Positions 10,741 to 23,669 of a DNA stretch of 64,000 nucleotides are shown here, in pieces. Origin of the DNA: Thozetella sp. PMI_491 (Eukaryota > Ascomycota > Sordariomycetes > Chaetosphaeriales > Chaetosphaeriaceae); assembly GCA_021432635.1 (NCBI GenBank), contig MU270019.1, positions 682,001-746,000 on the forward strand, in the 5' to 3' direction. A program made the position numbers and the translations under genes. The notes under the pieces are model-generated. The model made no database searches and was not told the origin of the DNA. It saw nothing but the letters and a program-made list of their open reading frames with translations. How positions within the stretch are numbered: position 1 is the first letter of the stretch; the number at the start of each line of letters is the position of its first letter.

Positions 10741-13700
10741 TGCGGGCGGCAGTAAGATCTACGTGCAGAGCGTGTACTTCTCCCAAGATGGCGCGTAAAA
10801 GCATGTGCTCGTCCAGCTCCTCCTTGGCTAGTGCCTCCTTGGCATTCTTAATGGCCTTTTTGGCTAGTTTATAGGCCTTCTTATAGGCCTAATATAGCTA
10901 GTTAGCTATAGTTTTAGCGTTTGAGTATGATCTAGTTACCTTATCCTCTACCTTATTAGTATGGCGAGTAGAAACTACCTTTATAAAGGTGTGTATAGCA
11001 CCCTTTGCTGTAGCGGGTACTTTAGGGCAGTTATAGTTGCTAGCTGAGTACTTAGTATATCTATCCTTATATAAATCTAGCTACTGTGTTAATATCCCCT
11101 GTAAAACTCTGTGCTAGAGTGTAAAACAACTGTATTAAAAGAGCTACTTACTAGGGTCTGGTATATAATAGACTGTTTTGTTATAGCTGATATAGTTAAT
11201 ATAAGTAATACAAGGAATATTATTTTATTACTAATTAGCTTATATTAATGTTAAACTAATGCTAAATATAGAATAAAAAATCTGTAAATAAATAGGGATC
11301 AACTTACCTCTTACTTAGCCACAAGGGCTTCCTCTTCTTAAGGGGGATCCTAGAGAAAGTTAGTGTTAATATAAAATTAACTAGATAGAAAATACTTAGG
11401 AGTTAAACTAACTAGTAAATTATTAATAGGGTTAAAACCTTGGTAAGAGTAGTAGATAGCCTTTTTATTGCCTTTATTAATATAATAGAAGGTAGTTATT
11501 ATAAATAATATAATTAGTAATTTTATAATGTAAAATATATATAAAGAGTAACTTATTTATAGTGGTATAGTAGTAGTAGTTATAGTCTTAATCTAAAAAG
11601 TATAAGCTAAAAGTATTAGAGTAGTAAAAGCTTTTATAGTAGTTATAGTCTTAATCTAAAAAGTATAAGCTAAAAGTATTAGAGTAGTAAAAGCTTTTAA
11701 AATATATAGTAAAAATCGCTTTTTTTTTAAAAAAAAAAAACTTAACTTATATATAGCCTAAGGAAAAAAAACTATTTTATAAGGGCTTAGTATAGAAATA
11801 TATATCTAGAGTTAGCTTAAAAGTACTTTAAAATATTATTATATATATATAAATAATAGCTATTTTAATATATTATTATAGTGTAAATAATATATTTAAT
11901 AGCTAAATAGTTTAAATAGCTTTAAAAATACCTAGTTAACTATTATTCTATTATAAAACTACTAGTATTATATAATCTAGTACTAGTACTATTTATATTA
12001 GCTTTAAAGTAAATCTAGCCCTTAAGTAACTTATAAATACCCTTTATAATAAGTAAAATAATATATAAGAGTTATTTTTAATCTATATTTTTAGGGTTAT
12101 CTTACTCTACTATAGTTTTAATATCTTAAATTACCTTATAAGCTATCTAATATACCTTATTAAGACCTTAATTACTTAGTTAGTAAAGAAAATAACTTAT
12201 AAATATATTTAAGGTAGGGAACTTATTTTTTAATTTATATTTTTAGCTTTTATATTAACTATTATAGTTATAAAAGTATATATAACTATAGTAGTACTAT
12301 TAGGGACCTTAAAGTATTAGTAGTTGCTTATAATATATAAAGTATAGTAGTTAACTTATATATTTAGCTAGAAGTATTAGTATAATTCTATATAAAAGCT
12401 AGTTTACTACTTATTTAGACTTAGGGTATAACTCCTTATAATATCTTATTTAATATAGCCTATATATATCTTATATAGTAGTAGTTAAAGGAATTAGTGA
12501 TTCTATATATAATACTTTTACTTAAGAGTACTTATTACCCTTACTACTATTTATATAATAGCTATTTTAAACTAGGTAGTTATAAGTTATATAGCTAGTA
12601 TAGTATATTTTCTTAAAGATATATTATTAAATATATTTAATAGTTATATAATCTATTACTTAGCTTTTTATATTTTTAATATATAAGTATATATCTTAGT
12701 ATATAATAAAGAGCTAAGTATAATAAAGAGTATATTAGAATAAAGCCTATTATAAGTTAAAAGTAATAAGGAAGAAAGAGCTTTATTATAAGGTTTATAG
12801 TATAAAAGGAGTTATATATAACTAAGCTATGTAATAATAATCTTAGTCTGCCTGCCTTACTTTTATAACTATAAGATACTATAGAATTATATTACTATAT
12901 AAAAACATATTAAGACCTAGCTTCTTCTTATATAATAAACTATACTTAAAGAGCTTCTTAAATATTAGCCCCTTTAAGGTAGTAACTTATAAATAAGCTA
13001 TATAAAACAGCTCCTATATAAATTCCTTTACTATTAGATTTACTACTATATAATCTAAGGTTATACCCTATGCTTTATAGACTATAATTATATATACTAG
13101 TATAAAAGAGAACTACTTATATATATAAGGAGTATTTTTATATATATATTTATATTACTTATATAATATTAACACTATCTTTTTACCCTTAAAAGTATAT
13201 AGTTTTATATAGTTTAGTAGTTTAAACCCTAGGCTAGTATAGTTATTAAAAGTAACTATTACTATAAGGGGAGGGTCTTATACTAGATCTACTCTAGGTG
13301 TTTATTTAAGGTTATAAATTATACCCTATATATTATTTATAAGGTTAAAAAGTATGCTAAGGTTATATAGGAGTATTACTTATATGTCTAAGTATAAGGG
13401 GAGCTTTACTAAAAGGTTACTAGCCTATAGATTAGTTACCTGCTTTACTTTTATACTAGTATAGGTAGTTTTATATAAGATTACTAGTAAATTAAATACT
13501 ATAAGCTAAGTATAATTATAAGAGTATACTTTCTTATACTTTATATAGATCTAAAGCGTGTTTTAAAACTCTTTACGCTTATAATCTGATAATATAATAG
13601 CGACCTACTTAGAAAGGAGCTGGAATAAAACTGGTAAAATATATACTTTATATAGCTCTTTAAGTATATAGTAAAACACTGCCTACTCTTTGCCTTATTA

Positions 13701-16700
13701 GTATAGAGTAACGTCTAAAAAAATAAAGTATAAAAATATGTGATATATATAAAGCATTATTTAATCCTTTAGTAAAAACAGTGTAGGAGCTTTATTAAAA
13801 GTCTATACTTCTTCCTTAGGAGCTAGTATAGCTTTATTAAGAGGCTAACTAGCCCCCTTATATAAAAGTAGTATAAAAGTATAAAAGAGCTTAAAAATTC
13901 TAGCTAAAAGTTACTTAAAAGTATTAGAAAAAAGTGCCTATATATTAATTAATAAGAGCTAGAAAAAGTCGCCTATAAGTATAATATTTACCCTGTTAAA
14001 GAATTAATCCTGTACTAGAAAGATCTACTATAAGTACTGATTTATATAGTAAAGAGTGTGTAGTCCTAATATACTCTTTTTATTGATAAATAGATATCTT
14101 AGCTAGTATAGCTAGTATTATATATTTACTAGGATAGTTAGGGCTAGTTTTTTATATATATAATCTATAGGTAGTTATAAGAGTGTATAGATTATATTTC
14201 TATTAATATTTATACTTATAGCACTAGTTAAAGCTATAAGCTTGACCAACCTATTATTATAGGCTTTCCTGAGATAATTAGCTAAGATCTTTACTAAATA
14301 TAATTTTTTAATACCTTTATTACTATTAATCTAAAGTAGTAATTACTCTAGCTGATCTTATTAAAAGTGTCTTAATATTATATTATAGATTAAACACTAC
14401 TTTATATTTAGTGTATTATATATTTTTAAAGGGATATATTTAGGTTTAAAAGTATAATAAGCTACTTATATTTTATACTAGTATATATTATTAGAGAAGT
14501 AGTTATAGGTATACTTATTGATATACTTATTTTAATTATATACTATATCTAGATCTTTATACCTAATCAGCTTATATAGTTCTTATATAAGAGTATAATC
14601 TAAGAGTATTTATATAAGTTCTTACTAAAAAGAGCCTAGTAGCTTTTCTACCTTAAATAGCTACTATTTAAACAGCTCTTTCTTTAGCCTTAGCTAGCTA
14701 TAGTAGTTGTTTATATAAGTATAAACCTCCTAGTAGTATATATATACTTTTTTATATAAGGTAAATCTTATACTATTAATAAAAAAGAGCTTACTCTTAC
14801 TAGAGTAAGGATAATTAAGTATAAGCTTTACCTTATAAAAATTATTAAACTAAAGGTATTATAGATCTAACTAATAACGTAGAAAGTAAAGTAAAATATA
14901 CTTTAGTATATATAAGTATGCCTTTTAATTTACTTTTACACTATTTTAGTTTTATAATACTATAAACCTAAAGTATATTAGCTAGATAGCTTTTTTAGCT
15001 ATTAAATTATAATTAAGATATTTCTTATATATATTTTTATACTTAGTAAGCTCTTTTATATATAGATTAATACTTTTAGTTTACTAGCTTAATAGCTAGT
15101 AATCTATAGATTATACTATATGTAAATCTTCCTATAATAAAAGCTTAAAGAGGATATAGTATATCTTTTAAGCAGAGTAATCTTATTCTATAAGTAATTT
15201 ATTTATTAATTTAATAGTAAAAGAGAATAAAGTATATTTTTATATAATATTTAAAAGTACTTACTTAGCTAGATCTATATAGCTTATAATTTTTTACTTA
15301 ATCTTTAAGTAGTATTTAATAGTATAGTTAATTATAGCCTATATATTAGTATAAGGTAAAAAGTTAGTATTTATTAACTATATTAAACTTATTATTAGAC
15401 TAAACTAATTTAGGTATAAATTATTATACTAAGTAAAAAAAGAGTAATATTAAAAGCTAGGTACCTGCTTTAGTTTTACTATGTTATATATTATATAGGG
15501 GAAGTAAAACCAGTATTTTAGTATAGGCTATATATTTCCTTCTACTATAGGAAGTGCTTTAAGCTTTTTTTTCTATAGGTAATACACTTTTAAGTAAGAA
15601 TAGTATTAGTAGTAGTTAATTATATAAGAAAGAAAGCTAAACGTTATTAGTGTGTAGTCCTATAACTTTATATAAAGGGGGTTTTCCTTATCCTAATTTT
15701 AGTGCTTAAATAGTTCTAGGTTCTCTATGTTAATCTAAGCGCCTTAAATATATATAAAAATCATGTGTTTCTCCTTACTACCTATATCTAGTAGAAGGGT
15801 ATGGTTAAACTAATATAGACTATAGTAATAGGTATTACTATAGCCTTATTACTTATACTAATATTAAAAATCGTATAAGCTAAACTTTTTCTTTAGTATA
15901 ATATTATAAAAGAGCTTGTTTTATAAGTAAAAGTATTAAATAGTGATATAAGGGTTCTCTTTAAGTAACTAGTAAGAAAGATATATATATAAGAGTTTAT
16001 TAAGCTAGTACTACTTGTTAAACTATAGCATATATTAGTATAAGCTATACTAGTGGTTATTAGTAGGGCTTTAGATTATAAAAGTACTTAAAATACTTAA
16101 ATAATAAGTAAAAGCCTTATACTTATACCTTTTATAGTTTTAGAAAGGGTATATGTCTTTTAGTGTTATAGTAGCTCTTATAATACTATTAAGGAGTATT
16201 TATACCTTTAGCTAATCTAGATTTACTAGTGCCTTAAGAAACTCTTTATATATAATTTATTTAAAGTGATTTTTACTAATAAAATATTAACTTATAAAAT
16301 ATATTTAATAGTGTATTAATATATTTAATACTATAAAGTAAAAGATAGGGTACTAAGTAAATCACTTATCTTTTTAATATATAATATACTAGACCTAGTC
16401 TATAAAATTAATATTATACTCTTTTAGTATTATAAATTTAGCGGCTTTATATAGAAAAAGTATTAGAAAGATATATGAAAATAATATAATTGTCTAGTTA
16501 AACTTATTAAGCAGTATTCTTTATATTATAGGTATAAAAAGCTAATAGGTATCTTCTAACTGTTATATAACTATAGGAAACCCCTTAAGATACTCTTTTA
16601 TACTATTTAAAAGTAACTCTTAATTAAGATCTACTTTTAAATACTTAAGCTTTATCTATATAATAGTAATATTTAATATAGTTAATTCTTTATAATTTTT

Positions 16701-18100
16701 AAGATTTATTAGTTCTTACTCTTTATTAGATATTAGCCTTTTATCTAGCCCTGAATTAGTTTTATATATGATCTATTATATATAGATATGATTAATTATA
16801 AAGTTATTTTTTAGTAGTACTTTTAATATACTAGTGTTTTATTTAAAGTTATAGTATATAAGGTAGTACTCTTATAAATAATATAGTTATTATTTAATAT
16901 AGTATTAGTATATTATAAACTAGTATTAGAACTATATATTAAGAGCTAGATTTTATATAGTATTTAGTGGCTAAAGTAATATAATATTAAGATGTTTTAA
17001 TAGTAAAGGAAGCTTATGATATATCTTACCTATATTTTATAAGAAGTAAACCATATAGCTGTGATATTTATACTACTAGCTATAGACCTAGAGTATTTAT
17101 ACAGCTATATAAACGTATATAATTAGTATTTCTTTTATTATACTTAGCACTAGAAGCTATTCTAGTATATAGCTAAAATTAAGGTGGTTCTCTGCTAAAT
17201 AAAGGAAAGGCTAGTCGGCTGCTTTTTTACTATCTATAGCATAGTATTATATACAAACACCCACTTAATTTAAGTATATATTAAACTATTTTTACTTATA
17301 GTATATATAAAGCTTATATTTTTCCTGCTTTAACGTATCCTAAAACTCTAATAAGATCACCTAGTTAGCTTTATTAATAACTAAGGTATTTAAGTCACTA
17401 GAGAATAAGAGTAGGGGGACCTAATATATTTAAGTACTATATTAACTAGGCCTAATAAAGCACTTATATATATTTTAAGGGCTTTATTAGTATACTAGTA
17501 GTAATAGGGTTAAAAGATCTAATAAGTTAGGAATTAGGTCTTCTAAGATAATAATATATAAGAATAAGGGTATTAGACTTAGCTATAATACTTTAAGGCT
17601 TAAATTTAGTATAGTAATAACTTTTTACACCTATAAATTAACTTAAAGAGTAGTTAAAATTAATATTTAAAAGAAAACCTTAGCACCTTAGTATTAGGCC
17701 TAATAATTATGTTAAATCTATTATTATTTATAGATAATATATATATAAGATTTAACTTTACTATCTAGTATAAAGTCTATTAGTTTTAACATAAAGAGTA
17801 AATTTAGCCTGTTAATAAAAGGGGGTATAAGGATCTATAGGTATAGTAGTAAAAGGCTAGCTTTATTAACTATTTACTTTTCTAGACTAAAAGAGTTAGT
17901 TTATATCGATTAAATAATTACTAGTATATTATTTAAACGTGTTTGCTTTATAAAAATCAGTGCCTAAGCTAAGCTAACAAATAATTTAGCTCTAACCTAT
18001 ATATTCCATATATTACAGTAATTTAAGTAATAAGCAGTTAGAGAAGTCCTCCTTCCCCTTAATAGTAAAAACTAATCAAGTGTATAAAACTACTTATAAC
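10740..18100. repeat. AT-rich RIP-degraded block, likely an old repeat element
   Basis: More than 7 kb of very AT-rich DNA dominated by TA, TAG, CTA and ATA words, with CpA, TpG and CpG nearly absent. That is the dinucleotide signature of repeat-induced point mutation (CpA to TpA on either strand). Remaining C residues sit mostly before T or C. Loss of ATG and gain of TAA/TAG explain why no open frame of useful length exists. The edges are abrupt: near-normal composition, with GCGC-containing words, returns at about 10,620-10,870 and after 18,060. A short Ala/Lys/Glu-rich coding-looking stretch on the minus strand lies in the left edge (about 10,745-10,885). Such blocks usually come from transposons, but the family cannot be named, no terminal repeats were found, and the element is thoroughly degraded. 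Confidence 0.8.
11574..11699. repeat. Perfect 63-bp tandem duplication
   Basis: Positions 11574-11636 are repeated exactly at 11637-11699. Both copies carry the same AT-rich, CpA-poor sequence, so the duplication probably arose after most of the surrounding mutation, or was too short to attract RIP itself. Confidence 0.9.
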
Positions 18101-18836
18101 AACTACACTCACGCAGCACAGGGAGCGATTCTTAAACCTCTATACTACGCGGAGAGAAACAGATTTCAAAAGAGTTAAGGGTTGTAAAATCAAGAGGATA
18201 ATTAAAGCTCTGAAGCAAAATTTAACAGCTGATATTAGCGCGCCAAGCAGTATTTACAGCTGGAAACAAGCGCCATCTAGTTGCGGTTTGATTTACAGAC
18301 CCACAGCCAAAAGAGGAAATTGACTGACCAATCAGAGAACGAGAAACTTTTTTCAAATGAGCGGTAAATAAGACCTTCGGTCAATTAGCCCTTAGTCCTA
18401 TCGTTTTCCCGTTTCCTACTTTACTTTTTTGTCGGGAGCGTTTTAATAACGAAACAGAGACGATCCACGGCATCCCATTATACGGATCCAGAGGTTACTT
18501 GTACAGAATGTATCGCAGTATCTCTGCCCACCATAGGAGAAGTTTTACTTACTCATAAGAGACCTTGAGGTTAGGATTGGCTCTGATGGAGACAGCTGGT
18601 CATTGGCGGCCTTGTTCCCGAATCACCTTTGAACCCCTAGGTAGAAGTCAGGTTTGCTACATTTGTGCATCTGCAGCCCACTATCTCGACCGGAGTTTCC
18701 TAGGCAGTTTCCCAGGCGAAATGGCGGAAATGGATTTCAGGTGGAGGGCTTGGCTTACTCTCCTATAAGTACCATAATTGTTTCTACATCCCATCCTCAT
18801 CTCACGTTGCTAGCTGTGGCAAACAACTTGATAGTG
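18101..18836. other. Intergenic between RIP block and DUF3500 gene
   Basis: Composition returns to normal after the AT-rich block. No gene is recognised. The part from about 18,565 to 18,836 is 3' flank of the minus-strand DUF3500 gene, and its plus-strand open frames run antisense to that gene or into it. Confidence 0.45.
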
Positions 18837-20171
18837 TTACATTACGCCATCCCATTGAAATTTCTGTTCCACACCCGGGATGAGAGGACGCAGTGCCATT
18901 CCGTAATCTCCCCCGTTCGGTGTTCGAAGCAAGGTGTGGATGTGGAACTTTGCAGGCTCCTTGTTGGTCAGAAACACTCCCGAGTGGTGGTCGAACTCCA
19001 CGACGATGACCGGGCTCTGGATGCGATAGTAAAAGGGGTCCGCGTCGTCAAACCCGCCAATCCAGCAAAAGTACGTCTCCTGGTACCAGGATTGTATATG
19101 AGCAAGGCGGGCGGCCCGAGCTGCCTCGGGCAGGTAGAGAAGATACTGGTTGAGTATGCCGTCAACCAGGGCCTTCTGCTCAGCTGTAAGCTCGGATACA
19201 AGAACGCCCTCGTATGGTACAACTCGGTTGTCGCGGTAGGCACCTAGCAGATGCCTCTGATCGTCGTGATTCCAGCGACCATGCGGCATCGCCGGATCCT
19301 TGAGCTTCTCATACACGCGGGCGCGGCCCTGGACCTCGGCGGGGAGGCTCTGCATCAGCTGAAGGCCCAGTGTCTCCTCTTCTTGGAGAATGCGGGTGCC
19401 TTTGTACGGCCCGTCGTCGATGAGGTTCGGCTCCGCGCCCGTGAACCAAGGAGAGAGGACCACCTGGGACTTGTAGAAAAAGGCGTTCAGGCAGAGATGG
19501 TGGCCATAGAATGAGAAACCCCAAGGCTCAGAGCTCGACGGGGCCTTGCCGAAGAGAACAAAGTTGTACGAGAACTCGTTCATTATCGCCGGGGCCTTGA
19601 CTAGCTCGCCCAAAAATCCGTTGACGCGCATGGCACCGATCGCCTTGTCGTAGCCCTCAGCTGAAAGAGAGGCCCGCAGGACCGCGAGGATGGCATCCCG
19701 AAGTTCTACGCTGACTTCGTCAAGCCGGACGCCCTTGTCACTCAGGAGAAACTCGGGGTTTGACCACGTGCGCCACTCTGCCGAATCGATGTGATAGAAA
19801 ATACGCTCCCTCTGGCTCTCGCTCATGAGGTCCACCGCACGGCTTGCGGCAGTGACGATTTCATCAATCGGGATGCCTTCGTCTTGCAAAGTGAACAGTC
19901 CTGGTCTGACTTGGCCTTAACCGTAATGGTTAGCGAGAGTCTTGTTCCCAATCCTGTGACGAGACGCACCGTCGCTGGTGACGCCCTTGAATGGCTCGGC
20001 GAGCAGTTTCAGCCAATGCATGTAGAGGGCGTGGAGCCACGGCGGGGCAGCGTTCTCCTTGAAGGCGTTGGCATATTGGCGACAATCTTGCTGCTTCATT
20101 GTCGTGAACCTCGGGATACTCAGGTCCGGGAGGTGGACCCGGAAGGGGCTCACTTCGGAGGTGTCGGTCAT
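18837..20171 (-). CDS. DUF3500 domain protein
   Basis: Protein of the DUF3500 family, whose biochemical role is unknown. Two exons, 20171-19970 and 19915-18837, are separated by a 54-nt intron and give 426 residues. The start chosen reads MTDTSEVSPF; an in-frame ATG at 20243 would add 24 residues and cannot be excluded. Family marks include PWLHALYMHWL and EPFKGVTSDG near the N-terminus, then RPGLF right after the splice. The core has WGFSFYGHHLCLN followed by SPWFTGAEP, and the C-terminal part ends with VIVVEFDHHSG and FHIHTLLRTPNGGDYG. The paired His residues (GHHL, DHHS, HIH) look conserved and could bind metal, which is inference. No signal peptide is evident. It lies downstream of a small unknown gene on the same strand and may belong with the monooxygenase locus. 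Confidence 0.88.
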
Positions 20172-21077
20172 GGTGCAAGAGCTAGTCGATCCGGGGATCC
20201 GATAAGGTATTGCTAGGTACGACACTGCGCTATCACAGTCCAATCCGGAGCAGCTATTATAGGGGAGGAATGCCAGATTTGTGCCCGGGCTGAATTTCTT
20301 CCACTACCGCCCAGAAGCAAGGGTCCGGCCCGGGAGACACTGCCGCTCCGTGAGGGGGAAGCAGTGGAGTCTAAAGGCGGCATACTAAAATCCTATTGGC
20401 TCTCTCGACTCGAGGCCACGGCAGTCAAATTCTATTATACGCATAATATGTGATAGAGCGATATGCAACCCGATTATTTCACTTCCTATTCCTATAGAGA
20501 TAATCAGTTATATCCGTCGCTAAAGCGTAGATGGATACAGTAGCGAGCCAGGGACCCGTTTGATACATATATCAGAACCCCAGATCGACAATACGTGCAG
20601 CTGCACTGGCCCGTCTATCGGGTCCCATTCGTCATTCTCGGGAGGATTACACAGGTGCTGTCTCACGGCTCAGCGGATAAACGCACGTTATCTGACGCGC
20701 CGCTATACCTACAAATCTTTCCCCTTCGCGGCTAAGACCCATCATCGTATGTCCAGGTGCGATTTCCGGATCCTCCAAAACGACGCTGAGAGAGATAGGA
20801 AATGACCGCTAGCCTCAAGGATGTCGAGCAAGTAACGGCATCTTATCACTCCAGGGAATTTAACACGTCAATAATATACTAAGTCTTCCGAAGTGGGCAA
20901 GCTATCCGTCTCGGGAGCTTTCTTCAGAATATTTTAGACAGGGCCACGTAGGAGAGAGTAACTGATGATATTTTTTAATAAATTCCAGAATCTAGCCGTC
21001 TATTTCTAGTGCTCTAAGATCTACCCGGGCCCGTGAGATAGCTTCGTAGAATGTCTAGATCTAGCAGATAGTAAATG
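20172..21077. other. Intergenic
   Basis: About 0.9 kb between two minus-strand genes. It holds the DUF3500 promoter region. No other gene or clear repeat was seen. Confidence 0.45.
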
Positions 21078-21565
21078 TCAGCCCAGAAGAAGGGGTATCT
21101 GCTCCTTTAAGTGGGCTACAATAGCGTCCGGTCCATTTTCAACCTGCAGTCCGAAGGGGATAGCATGCGTCTTGATGTCTGGTATAATGGAGCGCGCGAT
21201 TTCTTGCATCTCTTTGCTCTCCTCCGCAGTCCACATCGACGCGCAGAACTAGAAGCCTAGTCATCAATATGGTGTCTCGGCTTATTCCTCGGCTACGCAA
21301 AATACTCACCAGTACATTCGGCTGCAGCTCTCGGACCTTAGATTCGATCTCATCCTTGCCTTTGACAGTCTGGTCAGCTCCTGGATGCAAGAAAAGTGGG
21401 ACGAGATGGCCCCGCGCCGAACTTACTGGTACAGTTACCGACATAGTCGATCGTGTATTGGTCCTTGAGCTCGTTGGTGACACGGCCGATAAGCAGCTTG
21501 GCGCGCTCAGGGGCGTTGTTGACGGTGACGAGCCGGTACGGCCCCTTGGGGTTGGTCGCGGCCAT
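21078..21565 (-). CDS. Small conserved-looking protein, 126 aa, function unknown
   Basis: Three exons (21565-21427, 21380-21310, 21248-21078) give a 126-residue soluble protein. The central intron could end at two nearby AG sites, and only the upstream one keeps the frame open. The protein starts MAATNPKGPYRLVTVNNAPE, has a hydrophobic strand-like TIDYVGNC, a charged helix (DEIESKVREL) and then NVLFCASMWTAEE, and ends with IPDIKTHAIPFGLQVENGPDAI and a leucine-rich tail. The alternation suggests a small alpha/beta fold, and I recognise no named domain. It is divergently placed from the FAD monooxygenase with about 440 bp between the starts, so the two may share a promoter. Confidence 0.72.
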
Positions 21566-22001
21566 GGCTCTTGTGTTTGAATATGAGTTCCCCGCAGGAC
21601 GAAGTGACGCGATGGAGACGCCAGAGAAGCTGCATTGCCGGGGGTGTGCTAATATTCATCCACCAGAGCACGTGATGTTTCCACCCGAGTCACGACGGCA
21701 CTCGTGACGATAGCGCTTTGCTCCAACTCAGCTACGAAACTGACCATGTGGGCCCCGGAAGTCCTCTTTCCTATTGGCCGGACTCCTTCACCCGATCTAC
21801 TCGCCGGCAGCACCATTACATCTTGGATGGTCTCGACCAGGGCACCGGGACGCCAGCGGGGCCGCTAGTGGACACAATAAGTGGAAAGATGAGTACCGGC
21901 TAGGTTAGGTATATATTCGGGGGTGACAGCGGGGGTTATGACGAAGCAACGAACTGTTCAACCTCACCTATACCCTGCAGCAGCCGCCGCGTGTATCAAC
22001 C
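21566..22001. promoter_or_regulatory. Divergent promoter region of small protein and monooxygenase
   Basis: About 436 bp separate the two start codons. A TATATA box lies at 21910-21915, roughly 90 bp before the monooxygenase ATG. The shared region is a natural place for co-regulation by the adjacent zinc-cluster factors, but no operator was proven. Confidence 0.5.
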
Positions 22002-23488
22002 ATGGGCTCAACTACTGAGACTCCGAAGCTGGGCTCCGGCCCGACAGACTTGCGCATCGCCGTCATTGGCGCAGGTATGTGCTAATTCCGCTGTTGCTTT
22101 AGCAAAACATGCTGCGGAAACTGACTCTCCGGCGGCAGGGATGGGCGGCCTAGCCTGCGCTCTCGCATTGGCGAAGAAAGGGTTTAAGGATATTCATCTC
22201 TATGAAAACGCGCCCGGCTTGGGATTTGTTGGGGCAGGAATTCAATTGGCGCCCAACTTGGTCCGGGTGCTCACACACCTCGGATGCTGGCAGGGCATCG
22301 AGGAAGAAGCGACAGATGTGCTGGAAACAAGCATCAGGAGTGAGTCGGCCGTGCACGCGAGCATTATTGCACAATCGAACTCCCACTAATATATATCCTG
22401 TAGATGGTGCCACCAACGAAGAACTGGCGCATGTCCATATGCCCGATATCCGGAAGAAGTACGGCTATCCCCATTGCACAGGGCATCGTGCCTCGCTAGC
22501 AGGAGGTCTCTACGAGGCGTGCCTTAAAGAGCCCGCCATCAACTTCCATCTAGGATCTACGCTCGTAAAGGTAGATTCATTTGCGCCTCAGGCAGAGTTT
22601 ACTATCCAACCCACGGACGGTGAGCCATATCAGGTCAAAGCCGACGTGCTGCTCGCCGCCGACGGCACAAAGTCGACCGCCCGAGGTGCAGTCCTAAGCC
22701 AGACCGGTGCCCATGCTGAGGCGGAGGACACAGGACAGGCTGCTTACCGCGTGCTTCTTCCGCGAGACAAGATGGAAGCGGACCCGGAGATGATGGCGCT
22801 GCTTGACAGCAACCAGGTGACGCGGTGGATCGGCGAGAAGCGCCACTGGATTGCCTACCCGATCCACTCACGCACCATCTACAACATGTCGTCGATCCAG
22901 CCCGACGTCAACTTCGCGTCGGCGCCGTCAATCACCTACACCACCATGGGCTCCAAGGATGCTATGCTCAACGTGTTCTCCGACTTTTGCCCACTCATCC
23001 AGCGCATGCTTAACCTCGTGCCGGACGGCGAGGTCTGTGAGTGGAAGCTGCGCGTACACAAGCCGCTGCCGACGTGGTCGCACGGATCGGTCGCGTTGCT
23101 GGGCGACGCCTGCCACCCAACGCTGCCCCATCTCAACCAAGGCGCGGCCATGGCGATCGAGGACGGCGCCGTGGTAGCCGAGGTGCTGGCTAAGGCGCCC
23201 GCCACGGACGCCGCGACGTTGAACAAGTGTCTACGAGTATACGAGCTTCTACGGAAAGAGCGGACATCGTACCTCGTTGACTTGGCCGCCATGTCTGGCC
23301 GCGCGCTCCACCTAGGTGACGGCGCAGCAAAGGAGGAGCGGGACAAACAGTTTGCGCAGGCAAAAGCTAACGGAGGCAAAGTACCCGATAAGTGGGCCTC
23401 GCCCGAGGTGCAGGAGTACATCTATTCCCACGATTGCATGAAGGTGGCTGCTGAGAGCTTCGATAAACTGTATGAAGGGCTTGAGTGA
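22002..23488 (+). CDS. FAD-dependent monooxygenase, salicylate-hydroxylase-like
   Basis: Class A flavoprotein monooxygenase that would use NAD(P)H and O2 to hydroxylate an aromatic or similar substrate. Three exons (22002-22074, 22139-22339, 22404-23488) give 452 residues in phase. The ATG has a good context (CAACCATGG). Diagnostic motifs are the Rossmann fingerprint AVIGAGMGGLACALAL near residues 20-35, then GAGIQLAPNLVRVL, the DG motif ADGTKSTAR, and the second FAD motif LLGDACHPTLPHLNQGAAMA. EDGAVVAEVL follows. It resembles 6-hydroxynicotinate 3-monooxygenase and salicylate 1-hydroxylase homologues, and the substrate cannot be read from sequence. It is convergent with a zinc-cluster regulator gene (stop codons about 180 bp apart) and divergent from a small unknown gene, suggesting a small inducible pathway. 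Confidence 0.92.
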
Positions 23489-23669
23489 GGGCCTAGATGA
23501 GCGTCTGAACTCCGCAAACGAGTTAGGCTGAGCAAGGTACATTGGATTGGCCTAAAATGTGAAAATATGCTATATATACTCTTTCACTGGTTGAACCACG
23601 TTCACATTAATACATGGTCTTTTGGTAGTTTCCTTGCACAAGGTATAGGCATATACATGTCCATATACT

